From assembly GCF_041690465.1 (NCBI RefSeq), contig NZ_JAWLHG010000002.1, positions 314,278 through 378,277 on the forward strand: 64,000 bases of DNA, in the 5' to 3' direction. Below, one piece after another: positions 62,292-64,000 of this stretch. Position 1 is the stretch's first letter, and each line of letters starts with the position of its first letter. The position numbers and the translations under genes are program-made. The DNA is from Falsiroseomonas sp041690465 (lineage in GTDB: Bacteria > Pseudomonadota > Alphaproteobacteria > Acetobacterales > Acetobacteraceae). The notes under the pieces are model-generated. The model saw only the letters and a program-made list of their open reading frames with translations. It was not told the DNA's origin and did not search any database.

Positions 62292-63802
62292 CACAGCCGC
62301 CCATGCACATACCACCGCGCCGCCGCCCCGAAGCCGGAGCGGCAGACCCAGAGCCGCGCGCCGGAGGCCAGTTCCACCCGGTAATAGTCGCGACCGGGCC
62401 GGTCCGGCCGGTCGCGCCACCATTCGGCTTCCAGCCGCTCCGGCCCCTCGGCGGCGCGCACCCGATGGCCCGTCTCATATCCCCTTGGCCCAAGCCGCAG
62501 CAGCGAAGGCGGCGCATCGGGCAGCAAGGCCATCGCACCCACCTCCAGCGGCCGCCGCAGCAGCCGCAGGGGACGCGGCGCGCGCGGCCAGCCCGGCGGG
62601 ACCTCCACCGTCGTCGTCGCCGAGACCCGCACCGCCTCGCGCTCCGGCCAGTGGCTCGCTGCCGGGGCGAGCCGCCAGACCTGCACGCGCTGTCCGAGCC
62701 GGTCGAACAGCCGGGCCAGCTCCTCCGTCTGCCGGACGCCGCCCATGACGCCGCCGAGATACGCCCCTTGGGCGCCGGCCATCTCCTCCGTCACCTCGGC
62801 ACCGAGCATGAGCCGCTCGAAGCCGAAGCCGGGTTCCAGCCTCTCCAGCCGCTCCGCGAAGAGCCGGCCGAGATGCGCCGGGTCGCGCGAGGCCAGGCCG
62901 GTGCCGACCGCCACCTCCTGCACCGCGCCATCCACCCGGTGCGCGCGCAGCACCACCCGCCGCGCACCGCGCCCCGCCTCCACCAGCTTGCGGCAGAGCG
63001 CGCGCAGCAGCCCCTCGACCGCGCGGTCCAGGCCCTCCCGCGTGACCAGCGGGTCCAGGAATTCGCGGGCCGCCCAGAGATCGGGCGGCGGGCGGATCGG
63101 CGAGATCGGCGCCGACACCTCGCCCGCTGCCTCGTCCAGCGCACGCAGCAGCGCCGCGCCGAAGCGTCGCGCCAGGGGACCGCGCGGCTGCCGCCGCACC
63201 TCGCCCACCCGCCGCAGGCCCATGCGGGAAAGCGCGGCCACCACCTCCGGCGCCACCGGCAGGACCGACAGCCCCAGCCCTTCCACCGCCGCCGCCTCGC
63301 CGCCCGCCGGCACCACGCCCGCGACACCCGCCCGCGCCAGCGCCAACGCCGCGCCCGGCGCGCCCGCCACCACCCCGCAGGCCGTCACGCCCAGCCGCGC
63401 CAGGCCCTCCACCGTGCGCCGCAACAGCGCATCCTCGCCGCCGAAGAGATGCGGCACGCCCGTCACATCCACCACCAGCGCATCGCCACCGGACACCGCC
63501 ACCAACGGAGAGAAGCGCATCGCCCAGAGCGCCAGCCGCTCCAGCATCGCCGCATCCGCCGCCGGATCGGCCTCCACCACCGCGGCCTCCGGCGCCACCG
63601 CCCGCGCATCCGACAAGGCCTGGCCGACCCGCACGCCCGCGACGCCGCCGACGGCCACCACCTCCCGCCGCGACCCGACACCACGCCAGACCAGCACCGG
63701 CCCGCGCCCACCCAGCCGCTCCACGGCCAGCCGCGGCAAGGCGAGGGCGAGATGACGGCGGTTGGCGCGAGCTGCCTGCAGGGGGACGCTGTCCCCCTGC
63801 AC
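62291..63802 (-). CDS. imuB: ImuB, Y-family polymerase-like mutagenesis protein (start uncertain)
   Basis: About 503 residues if GTG 63802 is used. The family opening RRHLALALPRLAVERLGGRG is intact, as are VDVTGVPHLFGGEDALL and the helix-hairpin-helix LSRMGLRRVGEVRRQPRGPL. The catalytic carboxylates of active Y-family polymerases are missing, as expected: ImuB is a scaffold linking DnaE2 and the beta clamp. The frame stays open upstream through a hairpin cluster, so the start cannot be fixed. No imuA is seen within the 198 bases before the window ends. Confidence 0.88.
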   Translation of the reverse strand: MQGDSVPLQAARANRRHLALALPRLAVERLGGRGPVLVWRGVGSRREVVAVGGVAGVRVGQALSDARAVAPEAAVVEADPAADAAMLERLALWAMRFSPLVAVSGGDALVVDVTGVPHLFGGEDALLRRTVEGLARLGVTACGVVAGAPGAALALARAGVAGVVPAGGEAAAVEGLGLSVLPVAPEVVAALSRMGLRRVGEVRRQPRGPLARRFGAALLRALDEAAGEVSAPISPIRPPPDLWAAREFLDPLVTREGLDRAVEGLLRALCRKLVEAGRGARRVVLRAHRVDGAVQEVAVGTGLASRDPAHLGRLFAERLERLEPGFGFERLMLGAEVTEEMAGAQGAYLGGVMGGVRQTEELARLFDRLGQRVQVWRLAPAASHWPEREAVRVSATTTVEVPPGWPRAPRPLRLLRRPLEVGAMALLPDAPPSLLRLGPRGYETGHRVRAAEGPERLEAEWWRDRPDRPGRDYYRVELASGARLWVCRSGFGAAARWYVHGRL

Positions 63803-63958
63803 CCCCTGCCAGGAGCCTGAGGCTCCTGGACCTGCATTCCTTTCATGCCCGGAAGGGAGGGGGGCCGAAGTGCCCCCCTCCCTTCCGGGCATAAACGAGC
63901 GTGGGGGTCCGGGGAGCTTCAAGCTCCCCGGCGGGGGCGCGGCGGCAGCGCCCCCGCC
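63777..63958. repeat. Cluster of five perfect hairpins at the imuB start
   Basis: Stems: 11 bp (63777-63787/63791-63801), 9 bp CCAGGAGCC/GGCTCCTGG (63809-63829), 21 bp (63845-63865/63872-63892, loop CGAAGT), 11 bp CCGGGGAGCTT/AAGCTCCCCGG (63909-63931) and 11 bp GGCGGGGGCGC/GCGCCCCCGCC (63930-63958). The block looks like stacked small palindromic elements, not coding DNA, yet the imuB frame runs through it without a stop. Confidence 0.8.
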
Positions 63959-64000
63959 AACAACCCGAGCCACCGCGTCATCCCGCCCCAGCCCAGGCAG

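Overview
The window is very GC-rich, tightly packed bacterial DNA with no rRNA, tRNA, IS element, phage block or CRISPR array that I could see. The gene set points to an alphaproteobacterium, most likely in the Acetobacteraceae (Roseomonas-like). It combines many Tat-like secreted solute receptors of the Bug/TctC and oligopeptide families, a form II CO/xanthine-dehydrogenase-like enzyme, an HWE histidine kinase, the membrane urate oxidase PuuD, and ImuB with DnaE2. The taxonomic placement is inferred from gene content, not from a marker gene.

Layout. 1-12422: five tandem paralogous solute-binding proteins (SBPs) followed by one set of two permeases and two ATPases of the dipeptide/nickel ABC family, all on the + strand. 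12537-13139: a CHRD-domain PEP-CTERM protein. 13227-16964: small, large and medium subunits of a molybdenum hydroxylase. 17142-22217: an HWE histidine kinase with three PAS domains, then a VWA protein with a proline/alanine-rich linker and an SH3-like end. 22404-30143: mostly - strand genes, including serA, a GNAT protein, a 59-residue ORF, an HTH-TolB-TPR regulator, an AllC-type amidohydrolase and an unknown secreted protein, with one + strand HAD phosphatase. 30329-31860: puuD and uraH (urate degradation).

31924-45218 is a catabolic accessory region. It holds two Bug receptors, a ThDP enzyme, a 3-hydroxyacyl-CoA dehydrogenase-like protein, an SDR, a DUF1289 protein, a second AllC-type hydrolase, DUF2243, an enolase-superfamily dehydratase, a MaoC protein, an M81 (MlrC) peptidase facing a lone SBP, and a histidine phosphatase. 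45261-53397: a Gfo/Idh oxidoreductase, an MFS carrier, DUF1028, a third Bug receptor, a compositionally odd HTH gene, a methyltransferase, a type II haloacid dehalogenase overlapping an isocitrate-lyase-family gene, and a second PEP-CTERM protein. 53586-59070: an SDR, an L,D-transpeptidase coupled to a DUF882 peptidase, an MFS carrier, a small unknown gene and a methyltransferase. 59076-63802: dnaE2 and imuB, the mutagenic repair module.

Many neighbouring genes overlap by 1-4 bases (ATGA, GTGA, TTGA, CTGA or TGATG), indicating translational coupling. The most interesting non-coding signals are: a consensus sigma-54 promoter in front of one PEP-CTERM gene and a weaker one in front of the other; a 23-bp tandem repeat that makes a chain of two 8-codon mini-ORFs; a cluster of five perfect hairpins reading through the imuB start; a palindrome in front of the HTH-TolB-TPR gene; a Fur-like 7-1-7 palindrome; and 10-bp phased repeats upstream of the 59-residue ORF. 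I did not find one convincing new multi-gene system. The best leads are these regulatory and repeat structures.
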